Source: Ursus arctos (Eukaryota > Chordata > Mammalia > Carnivora > Ursidae). Taken from it: 64,000 nucleotides of DNA. Location of the stretch: NCBI RefSeq assembly GCF_023065955.2, contig NW_026622919.1, positions 2,430,501 to 2,494,500 of the forward strand, written 5' to 3'. The translations under genes were made by a program, and so were the position numbers. The notes beneath the pieces were generated by a model. It made no database searches. It had not been told where the DNA came from and saw only the letters and a list, made by a program, of their open reading frames with translations. This document shows, one piece after another, positions 28,977-41,100 of this stretch; position 1 is the first letter of the stretch, and each line of letters starts with the position of its first letter.

Positions 28977-31900
28977 TCAGCAGGGCCTCTGCTCGGTCCA
29001 CACGACCTTCTTCTGCTCGTCTCCAATGGCGAAGCGGACACAGCTGAGCAGCGCTTCCAGGTCACTCCAGCCGTCGGGGGCCAGGCTGCCGTACAGACAG
29101 GGCACCTTGTCCAGCTCAGCTTCCTCCTGCCTGCCCGCCTCCAGGAGCTGCTCCTCTGACGTGCCGAGCCGCTGCAGGGCCTTCCTGCACAGGCCAGACA
29201 TGGGACACGCTCAGGGAGAGCTGCGGGCTGGCTGCCCGGAGCGGAGCCCCAGAAAGCTGGCCGCCAGCTCGGAATTCCAGGCGACAGCATACAGACCCTG
29301 ACTTCGAGGGGCCCAAGTGCCTCATAGAGGAGACGTGAGTCAGGCCCCAGATGACTTGCACTGATGGGGGGTGGGGTCTGGTTTACAAGTTCAGCTGACA
29401 AATTGTAAGGGGGCAACGGGACGTCTATGTTTGTTCCCAGCTGTAAACCAAGTAACAGTTTTCAGCCCCTGTCCTCACCTAGCATGAGTGGACTGTCAGC
29501 CGTGTGGACCCCAGTGAACACATGCCTTTAGTCAAGTTAAGGCAAGGTCCAGGTCTCACCTCACCGTCCCCAAGGCTGTTCCCTGGAGGAGGGCAGCAGG
29601 TCCTTTGTCCTAGAAGCTGTGGGGGAACTGCCTGTCACGCTTCCAGGGGCTGGTGCAGGGCGAGTTCCTGGAGGACCCCCCCCCCAGACACGTGGCGCCA
29701 GGTGCAGACCCCACGGCCAGCCCTCGGGGGCACACCTACTTGAGTTTCTTAGCCGCCCTCTCGTGGATGGGGATGTGGACGATTATGGGGAAGATCTCCA
29801 TCCTGTGCAGGACACAGACGCGGTCCAGCCGGACGTCCAGGAGGGCGTGGGTGTTCTGGAGGGGACGGGGGGACGGGTCAAGGTCCTCGCCTCGGAGGTG
29901 GTGAAGGGAGCCCACCCCCGGGAGGGCGGTGGGGAGAGAAGCCAGGGGCGCTCTGCGGTGTCCGCAGGCGCTTGCTGTGCAATCAAGAGTCTGTCCCTTT
30001 GGTTTGTCATCTGGGGAATCCAGGACCTGTGAGCCGTTGGGGATGAGGAGACTTTGAGGGGGGTCCGAAGGCTCCGTCAGCCTCTGCGGGAGCAGGGTTC
30101 GGAAGGGGGCATCTGCCTCTGGTGCACAGCTGGGCCCAGGCCTCTTGGGTCCCCATAAAGCTGCATGGTTCGTGGTGAGCTGCCTTCCACGTATTTGCGT
30201 GAGCCTCAGACCGGGGAGTGTTATCTCCATCTTACTTATTGTTTAACAAATACTGCCAGCATTTCCCGTGTTGAGGAACCGGGGCTCAGGGACGTTCAGA
30301 GGCTGGCCCAAAGTCCCACAGATCCCAGATGGAAAAGACGGGGCTTGATCTTCCTGCGCTCCTCCCTCTGAACACTGAGCCAGAGACGAGCTGAGCACCA
30401 GCACTGGGTTCCCTGGCCTGCAGGTTGGCCACCAGCGTCCCCCAGGTCTCAAGGTCAGTCCTTCCTGCTCTATCCCACCACTGTCCTCTGGAGAGGGAGT
30501 CCCCAAGCCCCCAGAGCAGCCCCCACCCTGCCCCTTACCTTTTCCATGAGGGACTCGACAGTTCGGCGGGTCACCCAGTAGCGGCCACCAGATGCCTCCC
30601 TCTCCTGGACAATGTCCCCTCTCTGGCTGGAGGCCTCGTATTCCTCCTGGCTCAAGTACTCTGCAGGTGACAGTGGATGGGGATGTCATACACCCAGCTC
30701 TGTGAGGTCCTGAGGGAGCTCCATGCTGAACGTGCCCCCCCATGGACCCCCACCAGCTCTGGGGGACGCGCCTCCCAGGATGTCCTCTTTTTAAACCTGA
30801 GGAGGCTGTGCCCTGCTTGCTCACCCTAGACCAGCGGCCATGGCAGGTGCTCGGTGAGTGCCAGGATGTGGGTGGATGGAGGGAAGGAGGGGGAAGGAGG
30901 GGAGCAATGGCGCAGATAAACAAGCTCCTCCCCATCACCCCCCAAGGTCCGAAAGTGCAGGTGCACACCCAGCTTCTCACACCTGGAAGCGCCTTAGAGC
31001 CCATACGCCCATGCTTCCCGCCTGGGGCAGCTGTGCCCCCAGGGGACACTCGGCAACATCTGCAGACGTGTGGCTGTCACCTCGGGGGGCAGGGGGCATG
31101 ACTGTGTCTGCTGGGTGGAGGCCAGGGCTGCCACTTGGCGCCCTGCAGTGCCTGGGACGCCCCACGCAGAGGGGGAGCCAGCCGCACCCGACTGTCAGGG
31201 CCAAGGTTGGGAACCCCTTGGCCTGAATACACCTGTCGAAACACACCCCACTTTTGCCTTTCTTCCTGAATAGCCTCTGTTCTGAGCACGCGTTCTCCCG
31301 GGTCAGACCTCTCGGCCCCACCGCTGTTACAGGGACTCCAGCCCGCGGACAGCTCCTCTCTGAGGCCTTCCCTCCACAGCGCACTGCACCTGCAGCAGCC
31401 CTAGCCCCGGGACCGCAGCCCCCAGCACCCTTGCCTGTTCTGCTGCCTCACCAGCTCCCGCCTGCCCGTCAGAGCCTGGCTCCGCCCCCACCTTCTCCAA
31501 AGCGTCTGTCTCCCTCTCTGGGCCACTCGTGGAGCCAACACCCCGCAGCCTGTCTCCTCTCCGGGAAACTGCCTGTCTCCTCTCCGGGAAACTGCCTCTC
31601 CCCAGCTCCTCACAGGAAACCTGGCACATGGTAGATGCCCACTAGAGGCAGACTCGCTCACCCCTGTGCCCTCTGTGGACCCCAGGGGGGTCTGGACAGA
31701 GCCATACTCCCCCACCGGTGGTAACCCAAGGCCTCCCACAACCATTGGCCAGTGAGGAGCCGATGAACGAAAACTCCCACAAAGCTGCTCTCCTGCTCGC
31801 CAACCTCGGAACTGCCTGTCTGATGTGTAGACACAGACCCTGTCCTCTAGGAGCCAGGATTCCAGATGGCTGGTCCTGTCTGTGACTCCAGCAAGCAGCT

Positions 31901-34900
31901 CTGAGGTGAGCGGGTGCATGGAGGCCTTTGGGGGTCCTGCCGTGGTTGAGGACAAACCTACCTGCCAGCCATAACCCCCCGGATTGAACAGCATCCCCCC
32001 AAGATGCACGACCCTCTGGAACCTTGGAACGTGACCATATTTGGAAATGAGGTCTTTGCAGACGTGCTTATACTGGAGCAGAGGGACCCGAATCATGACT
32101 GGTTCCTTAAGACCACGTGTGGGAAGACACAGACATGGGAGGAGGCCAGGGGACAAGGAGGCAGAGACGGGGGTGATGCAGCCACAAGCCCAGGACCCCC
32201 AGGACCATCGGTGCCACCGGAAGCCAGAGAGGAAAGAGCGACTCCCCCTGAGCGCCTCTGGGGGATGCAGCGCAGAGACGGCTGGGTCTCAGCCTTCTGG
32301 ACTCGATCATCACGGGGGAATAAATCTCTGCTGTTCTAAGTGGCCCAGGCTGTGGTCCTTTGTCACGGCAGCCCCAGGACACTCACACAGTAACCTCCAC
32401 GCGGCTCTCCCGAGAGAAGGCAAGCATTCTGCCAAGGCCTTGCCCCGCCACCCGACAGGCACGTGGGGCTCCCAGGGGACGGCGTACCTGCTGGGCATTT
32501 CTTAAACCCTTGGAGGAGGCACAGCTTCTCGCTCAAGATCTTCCCGACCACCCTGGGCACGAAGATCACGGGCCGGGGCTGGCTGGGCCTATGGGGGTGC
32601 ACCAGGCTGTAGGGCACCAAGGTGAAGCAGCTCTCGGCCCAGAAGCACGCAGTGGAGGGCTCTGTGGGGGAGGGGAGGCGTGAGCGGGCCGGGCGCCGGG
32701 CCGGGCTGTCCACCAGCCCTGCAGGACACAGGACGGACACAGACTGTGTGTGTTTTGGGCAGTAACACAGGCTCGGCTCCCACCAGGGACACATGCGTCC
32801 CACACCCCGTGGCTGGCGGTTCTTTGCACCCGTTGACCTGCGTCTCTCCAGGCCCACAGCGGGGAAGGAGAAAAGCAGTTCTCTTCCTTCCCAGTGCTCT
32901 GCAAGACCCCTGGCCCCGGGGTCCTCACTGCTGGACCCATAGCCCTGGTCCTTCCCTCCCTCCCGGTCCCTGCTCTTCTAGGTTGTACTTCTGTTTTCAA
33001 CAGTCAGATCACGCACCCAAAACACTTGCCAAAAAGAAGAAAATTAACTCAAAATAACTCACTTTACTCTCAATCCACTTCCACTGTCTTCATTGCAGGG
33101 TTTGACCTGATCGGGGTGTGTGCCACGCTGACCTCTGTCGTGGCCTCACACCCACACCTGTCACACAATTGGCCTGCACCACCCGCCTCACCTTCCAGCT
33201 TGCTGGGCTCCCACAGGGCCCCATCGAAGGATGAGCGCAGAGGGCTGGCCTTGGTTCTGTCCACACTGACGATGCGGACCAGCTTCTGGGATCCCCCAGA
33301 AGACTGCTGGAGGAGGGAAGAGGGACGAGCAGGTGTGCAAGCCGTCAGCACCCTAGCCAACTGCCAAATCCAAGCCGGTCCCTGGACCACCAGGCTCTGC
33401 CCACTGAACAGCCAGGAGGCCCAGGCCCCACACCAGAGAGTGGGAGCTGAAAGGAGGCAGGCAGAGCCCCCAAGCAGGGCACCCCTGAGCATGGTGTCCA
33501 AAGTGAGGGCAGGCTGCATAAATCAGGAGGGAAGCACTGCCCCAGTCCAGGGAAGCTGCCCCAGCATTGTGCTCAGGGACAGCTGAATATTCTGTCGGGA
33601 CCTCAGAGGGACTAGGATGGAGTGCAGATAGACAGGCGGACGGGATGACCTGGGAGCCTGACGGAGACAGCCTATGTGATGTATTTGCGGAATCAGGAGC
33701 TTGTGGGCTGGGCGTGGTGTGCAGGCCCAGGTGAAGGCCTGGAGGGACCCCCGGGGAGAGACACGCCAGGTCACACCCAGGGGGTCAGCAGGCTATGGGC
33801 CCTGCCCCTGGGCCCGCAGGCCAGCACCTGCCCCTCTTCCAGCCCACCCCAGATGAGGGGGCCAGGACCGTCCAGGCGGGACCCACCCCCAGGGGATGTG
33901 AGCCGGGAGGAGGAAGGCCGGGACAGAGAGGCAGGACCCACCGCAGCAGGGCCCTGCGTCCGCGATCCCGGTTGGCGGGTCTCACCACCTCACCTTGCGG
34001 GCGGCGCTGCTCTGCTGAGCCATGTCCTGGATGAGGGCGATGAGCAGCTGCTGAGCCCTGCACAGAGGAGGCCAGCCCTGACACAGGGGCAAGGAGGGCT
34101 GGGAGAAGAGCAGGCCCTGCCCAGCACCCCTGCGGCCCCAGGCAGCCGTCTCCACCCTGGGTGGGAGTGCTACGGTCCCGGGGCTTTTGGAAAACTGCAA
34201 ATCGTCAGCCCGCCCCTGTAGCTGCCAACGGAATTGCTTTGAGTTGGGACCCAGGTGACTCCGTGTGAGCCTGGTCTTGGCCACACTCTAGAATCCCGAC
34301 AACCTGACGTCACCAAGAGTGATGCGGCTTCGGGGTTCTGGGCAAGACACCCTGCTTTGTGCACTATGGGGGGTCTAGAACACCGTTCTCAGCAGGGCTG
34401 ACGCTGCTCCCAGGGAGGGCGGCCCACTGTCCCCGTTGGCCCAGGACTGAGGGGTTCCCCAGGACATGGGACTTTCCCGCTTTCACCAGAATAGTCCTGC
34501 ACACACCAGGATGACAGTTGGCCAACCCCCAGCAGACACTGGGCAATGTCTGGAGACATTTTTAATCGTCTCAGGGGCAGAGGGTTTCCTGGTGTCCAGT
34601 GGGCGGGTGCTGCACAACGTCCTGCAAATGCCCAGGATGGCTCTGTGTGATCGAGAGAGCCAGCCCCAAACGTCACGCTGGTCCTGAATGCTCTAGAATG
34701 CTCCAGGACCAATGGCCATCCCTTCCCACAAAGAAACCCCATCTATGCAGTGACACTGGGGTGGCACACTGGGGATTCCACTCTGGGGTGTCTCCTCGTG
34801 CCCACCCTCTCCTCTTGAGCAGGAGGGGTCGTGCACGGGAAGCCAGGCCAGGCGCCCCAGCCCAACCTGGGGAGGCATTGGCGCACTACCGCCGCTCACC

Positions 34901-35137
34901 GCGCGTAGTTGGGGATGGTGCCGTGCTCCACGCCCTTCGTGCTGTAGGGGCCCACGCGGTGGGCGTGCCAGCAGCCGCGGCCCTGGAACATGGTGTCGCT
35001 GACATGCAGGACGTCACTGCATCGCACCTGCAGCTCCCCGTCCGCCCGCGCCTCCATGGCCAGGTTGACCCGGATGTAGAAGGAATCCCCTGAGGTCGCC
35101 ACTTTGGCCTCCAGGTCCTGGACCAACTTCTTATAAC
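28977..35137 (-). CDS. CARD14: CARD14 SH3 and guanylate-kinase-like exons 14-20
   Basis: Exons 34900-35137, 33994-34057, 33192-33306, 32488-32661, 30539-30660, 29740-29855 and 28977-29184 encode residues 659-1003. Exon 14 ([20 protein letters not shown], then HGTIPNYAR) is the SH3 region. Exons 17-20 form the catalytically inactive GUK-like domain: [59 protein letters not shown] and [20 protein letters not shown], ending EQRPC. Exon 16 has a CAGCAG acceptor; I used the upstream AG, which keeps a glutamine and gives 1003 aa. Confidence 0.93.
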
Positions 35138-38100
35138 CTGATCAAAGATAAGTCCGGGGCCATGATCCCGCTCAGGGAAGGTTCTAGAATGTGAAAGGAG
35201 AGAAGGAAGGAAACTCCCCCAGAGTCTTGGGAGCCATTCTGGTGCTGGAGTCAGTGGGCAGGAAGGAGATCCCCAGCTGCCCCGCGGCCCTCTGCACACT
35301 TGGGCACAGTCTGGTTCCGGGTGCGTGGGAGGGCTGGCATTGCACAGCCAGGGGCTCCAGTCTCAGGTGGTGGCCTCATGGGGTGGGCGGGTGGGGGGGA
35401 GTGTGTACCCTCCATGTTGACCTTCACAGACAGGCAGCAGAAGCCATTGACCCTCTGGAGGAGTCCGACGGCTTGCTCTAGGGTCGTGTCCTCCAAGGTG
35501 GCCTTGAACAAGGGCTCTGTGGCCTCGCAATCCACCTGAGGGCAAATCACCAGGGTCGGCCTCTTTGGGCCTTGATTCTGTACTCTACAGTAGGGCCCCC
35601 TCCCCCTTCCCAGCCACACGCACTTGCCACCAGCCCTGTCAGGACATCTTGACGCAGCTCCTCCAGCTACACTCATTCCAGTCCCGAGAGTCAACCACCA
35701 ACCCCTCCCCAACACGCCACGTGCCAAGATTACCGCCGAGGGCTGAGCTTCCACTCTTCGAGATAGATTCCACTCTAGAGCGTTCTTGAACTATTGACTC
35801 GTGAGGCCACTGTTCTGCGTTGTGGGGCTGGCCCCGGGCCCTGCAGGACGTTGAGCAGCACCCCTGCTCCCCCCACCCCCGCGGCCCTGGTGGTGAAAGC
35901 CCGCAGGCACAGGGCTCTCACCGTCCACCCACGCATTCACTCAAGCCCGGGTTGTTTGAAGTTTAGGAGAGTATGTATTCTTATCATGAAAAAAAAAATG
36001 TTCTAGCTACTGTAATCAGACAACAAAAAGAAATAAAAGGCATCCAGATTGTTAAGGAAGAAATAAAACTATCATTGTTTGCAGATGACATGATACTCTA
36101 TACAGAAAACCCAAAAGACTCCACCAAAAAACTGCTGGAACCACTCTACGAATTCAGTAATGTCGCAGGATCCAAAATCAACATACAGAAATCCGTCGCA
36201 TTTTGATAGGCAAATAACAAAGCAGCAGAACAAGAAATCAGGGGGAAAATCCCATTTACAATTGCACCAAAAATAATAAGATACCTAAGAATACACATAA
36301 CCAAAGAGGTAAAAAGATCTGTCCTCTAAAAACTATAGAACACTGAAGAAAGATATTGAAGATGACACAAAAATATGGAAAACATTCCAAGCGCGTGGGT
36401 TGGAAGAACAAACATTGTTAAAATGTCTCTACTGCCCAGAGCAATCTACACATTTAATGCAATCCCTATCAAAATACCACCGGCATTTTTCGCAGAGCTA
36501 GAACAAACAATCCTAAATTTGTATGAAACCACAAAAGACCCGGAATAGCCAAAGCGATCCTGAAAAAGCAAAGCGAAGCTGGAGGCACCACAGTTCTCAA
36601 CTTCAAGTTATATAACAAAGCTCTACTCACCAAGACAGCATGGTCCTGGCACCAAAACCAGACACATATATCAATGCAACAGAGCAGAGAGCCCAGAAAT
36701 CGATTCTATGGTCAGCTCTCTAGTCAGAGCTAATCTTCAGCAAAGCAGGAAAGAACGTCCAAATGAAAAAAGACCGTCTCTTCAATAAATGGTGCTGGGA
36801 AAACTGGAGAGCTTTTTGCTATGTGCAAAAGAATGAAACTGGACCAGTTTCTTACACCATACAGAAAAACAAATTCAAAGTGGATGAAAGACCTAAATGT
36901 GAGACCTGAGACCATAAAAATCCTAGAGGAGAACACAGGCAGTAACCTCTTTGACCTCGGCCCCAGCAACTTACTAGACACATAGCCAGAGACGAGGGAC
37001 TGCATCAAAATAGAAAGCTTCTGCACAGTGAGAGAAACAGTCAACAAAACTAAAAGGCAGCCTACGGAATGGGAGAAGATATTTGCAAAGGACACATCCA
37101 ATAAAGGGCTAGTGTCCAAAATATAAAAAGAACTTATAAAACTCAACACCCAAAAAACAAATAATCCAGTTAAAAATGAGCAGGAGAAAAAAAAAAATGG
37201 GCAGAAGACATGAGTAGATATTTCTCCAGAGAAGACCTGCAGACGGCCAACAGACACACGAAAAGATGCTCAGCATCACTCATCCTCAAGGAAACACAGA
37301 TCAAAACCCAAATGAGATACCGCCTCTCACAGGTCAGAATGGCTAAAATTAACAAGTCAGTTAACAGATGTTGACGAGGATGTGGAGAAAAGGGAGCCCT
37401 CCTACACTGTTGGTGGGAACGGAAGCTGGTTACAGCCACTCTGGAAAACAGTATGGAGTTTCCTCAAAAAGCTGAAAATAGAGCTACCCTACCACCCAGC
37501 AATGGCACTACTAGGGATTTGCCCCAAAGATACAGATGTAGTGATCCGAAGGGGCACCTGCCCCCCAGTGTTCACAGCAGCGATGTCCGCAGTAGCCAAA
37601 CTGTGGAAAGAGCCCAGATGTCCACCGACGAGTCAATGGATAAAGAAGATGTGGTTCAAATACACAATGGACTATTACTCAGCCATCAAAAAAGTGAAAT
37701 CTAGGGGCGCCTGGGTGGCACAGCGGTTAAGCGTCTGCCTTCGGCTCAGGGCGTGATCCCGGCGTTATGGGATCGAGCCCCACATCAGGCTCCTCCGCTG
37801 GGAGCCTGCTTCTTCCTCTCCCACTCCCCCTGCTTGTGTTCCCGCTCTCGCTGGCTGTCTCTATCTCTGTCAAATAAATAAATAAAATCTTAAAAAAAAA
37901 AAAAAGTGAAATCTAGCCATTTGCAACAATGTGGATGGAACTAGAGGGGATTATGCTCAACGAAATAAGTCAATCAGAGAAAGACAATTATATGATCTCA
38001 CTGATATGTGGAATTTAAGAAACAAAACGAACGAGCAAAGGGGAAAAAAGAGAGAGGGACGAACCAACTCTTCAGTCTAGAGAACACAGTGATGGTTGCA

Positions 38101-41100
38101 GACGGGAGGTGGTGGGGCTGGATGAATCAGGCGATGGGGATTCAGGAGTTGGGAAGAGCAGCGGGTGATGGGGAGGTGCTGAGTTACTATATTGTACACT
38201 TGAGACGCACGTGACTCTGTATCTTAACTAACTGGAATCACAAACTTAAAAGTAAATGAATAATAACATATGTTAGGATATCAGGACCGTCTCCCCAAAC
38301 ATCATGAAGGTTGTGTTCACCGCAATGTAGCCTGTTAGCGGTGAGGGAGAGGCCGGCGGCCCGCGGCGTGGAGCACAGGCGGCTCCCGCCCCCCTTCTCA
38401 GCCTCGCCTCCGCGCGCCGCCCCCACCTCACCCCAGGCTCCTGTGGGAAGCAGCCTCAGGAGCAAGGTGACTGCTCGCGGCTTTTAGGCCACATCAAAGT
38501 CACCTCCTTGCCCACATATTCACTTGATAATAATTAGCCAAGCAGTGTATTTATGGGCTTTGCAGTTTAACGAATATTTTGCCGTAAGAGAGTTTTTGAA
38601 ATCGCCCCCGACGACGATGCATGTGTGTGAAGGCTGTGTGTCCCCACCTGCACACAAAGGGCTCAGCGCAGTGAAACGGCAGGTCTGTGGCCCCATCTAA
38701 AGACCCCGGGGCAACACGGCCAGAGCCTTCTCAGATGCCAGCGGTCCACACGAGCTCGTGGGCTCGCCCGCCACGTCGAGAGGTCGGGGATCCGGACGGG
38801 GCAGGCTTCTCCACGGGGACGGAGCCGCTGAATGAGTGTAACCGCAGCCCCAGAGGGAGCCTGGGCTACCCTGACAACACGTCCTTGTCAGGTCGGAACT
38901 GTGGCTGCTGACCCCGCCCAGAGAAGACCCGGAGCGGTGGGGGCTCGCGGGGCGGGGGCCACACTCACCATCATGATCTGGGTCCCCGGGCGCAAGGCCA
39001 TCTCGTCCGCCGCCGAGCCCGGGGTGACCCGATGAATGAAGATGCCCGTGTGGTTGCCACCGATGACGCTCATCTGCTCCAGCAACGCGTCCCCCTGGAA
39101 GGCCAGCACGGTGACCTGGCTCAGGATCTTGCGGGCCGGCCTCCTCCGCACCGGGACGCCGCTGCAGGACAGGAGGGGACAGAGCCCACGAGCCACCAGA
39201 GCAGGAGGTCAGGCCAGGCCCTGACCCCAGTGGCCCCAGCATTCTGGAATGCTCACACACACACACCCAGCCATGACCTCGTCCTCAGGCTGTCACCTCC
39301 CAATAGTGACAGGACACAGTCCTCACTCTGCCCTGCCACGGGCTGGCCCAGCCCCTCCCCCGGCTCACCTGGACGAGATGGTGAGGCCGCCGGCGCACGG
39401 CTGCAGGCTGCTCTCACAGTCAGGCAGGTCTGAACGGAAGTGGGGGGCTCAGACACAGGCCAGGCTGGCCAGGCCAGCCCCGAGGCTCACCCCTCCCGAC
39501 GGAGCTTCCCTTCCCGGGGCAACCTGGTCCCCCCACCCCAGCCTTGGGCAGCACCCCCTGCTGCTCTGTCTCCTTCCGCTGAGGCTGACCCTCCTCTGCC
39601 TCTTCCCTTCCTCACTGCTTCGAATCTTGATGTCATCGTCCCCAAAGCAGGAGTGGGGTTTGACCTACAGGGTGTCCTTATGTGATAGCTGAATGAGTTG
39701 GCAACAGTCTACAGGATAGGGCAGCTAGAGTGTGGATGTCTGGCTTCGTTAAAAATCAAATTCAGGTGGGGGTGGGTGGGTGAAATGGGTGACGGGGATT
39801 AAGGAGTATGCTTGCAACGAGCGCTGGGTGATTAAAAACTTTTAAAAAAATCGAATCTGGCATAACCCTGGGCCACATTTCTGCCTGGATCAACGGTTGT
39901 CTGCTATTTTTGCCGAGCTCGCAGGCAAAACTCCATTCGTGATTACATTCAGAGTCAAATGAAAGTAGTATACCCCTGATGTATTTGAGGTCAATTCCAC
40001 TAAAAGTGTATGAAACTAGGATGTTATACAGAATTGTGGTAGAAGGAAACAAAAAGCATCACATCCAGAATGGATGTGCCCTTGGGGGACCCTCTCGGTT
40101 GACCCCTGTTATAAACATGCCAAGCATCTCACTCAGGGCCAGGTTTCTGGTCAAGTGACCCACTGGGAGCCTTGGACCCCGCCTGCTCTAAAGGGGCCGC
40201 TGTTCTGAACAGCACGAAGTTTGTGCGCCCCCTGGTGGCCACCGGCGAGAATTCCAGATGGACGCTAAGCACCTGCTGCGCATGAGGCCCTCGGCTGGGG
40301 GCAGGTGTGCAGGGTGGAAAAGGTGAGGAGGCTGTCTGTGTGGGGCCCATGGCTGAGAAGGAGAGGAGACCAGTCAAGTCACAAATATGAGGAATTAGCC
40401 ACAGGAGATGTGGGAAGGTCTCAGGTGCCACACCCGGGAGGAGAGAGGTTCCCAGCAGGTGCCTCTCCCAGGGGAGGGAGGTGGGGAGGGGGTGACTAAA
40501 GCCTGCTGCCTTCTGAGGTCGCTGGGAAAGCTAAGTGTCCCCAGACCAGAGCTGGGAGGGGTAGAGAGAACTCGTGTGTCCGGGGCTGTCTGAGCGTTAA
40601 TGCTGACATGGACGGGAGGATGGACATAACTGCCTTGGCTTCAGGGTGAGAGACAGAAAGGACGCCCAGTAAATGGCATGGGCTTGAATGACCAGGTACT
40701 CGGGACTTCCCAGAGGCCCGGGGTGGGGCAGCAGTGAAGCTCAATGCCTGGGCCCAATCCCTGGAGAGGTACCAGGCTATCTCACCTGCCTCCCTGAAGA
40801 CCCCTGTTCTCACCTCTCCTCCTGCTAATAGGCCCAGCCCGGGGGGGTGGGTGGCTGCAGAGGCCCAGGTGGGGTGCACTCACCTGCCCTGTCCACAATC
40901 TCATAATCCAGGTCTGCATCGCCTGCCTTCGCCCCCGGGGAGGGCGCCCGGTCCACCGACAGGATTTCTGGGTAGCCACTGGGAAGCATGGGGAGAAGAT
41001 GGCTCAGGCTGCATTGCTCGCTCCCTGCTCAGACCCAGAGCCCCTGGCACCCGCCCCGCCCTCGGCCCATGTCCCAGCGAGCTGCTGGGGCCCGCGCCAT

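Noticed and set aside
35973..36206. Open frame with a reverse-transcriptase FADD motif
   Set aside because: Part of a truncated, frameshifted L1, not a host gene or retron.
38297..38470. GC-rich patch with an open frame, as a possible promoter or exon
   Set aside because: It lies between the L1 end and CARD14 exon 12, has no splice or promoter logic, and no resemblance to known proteins.
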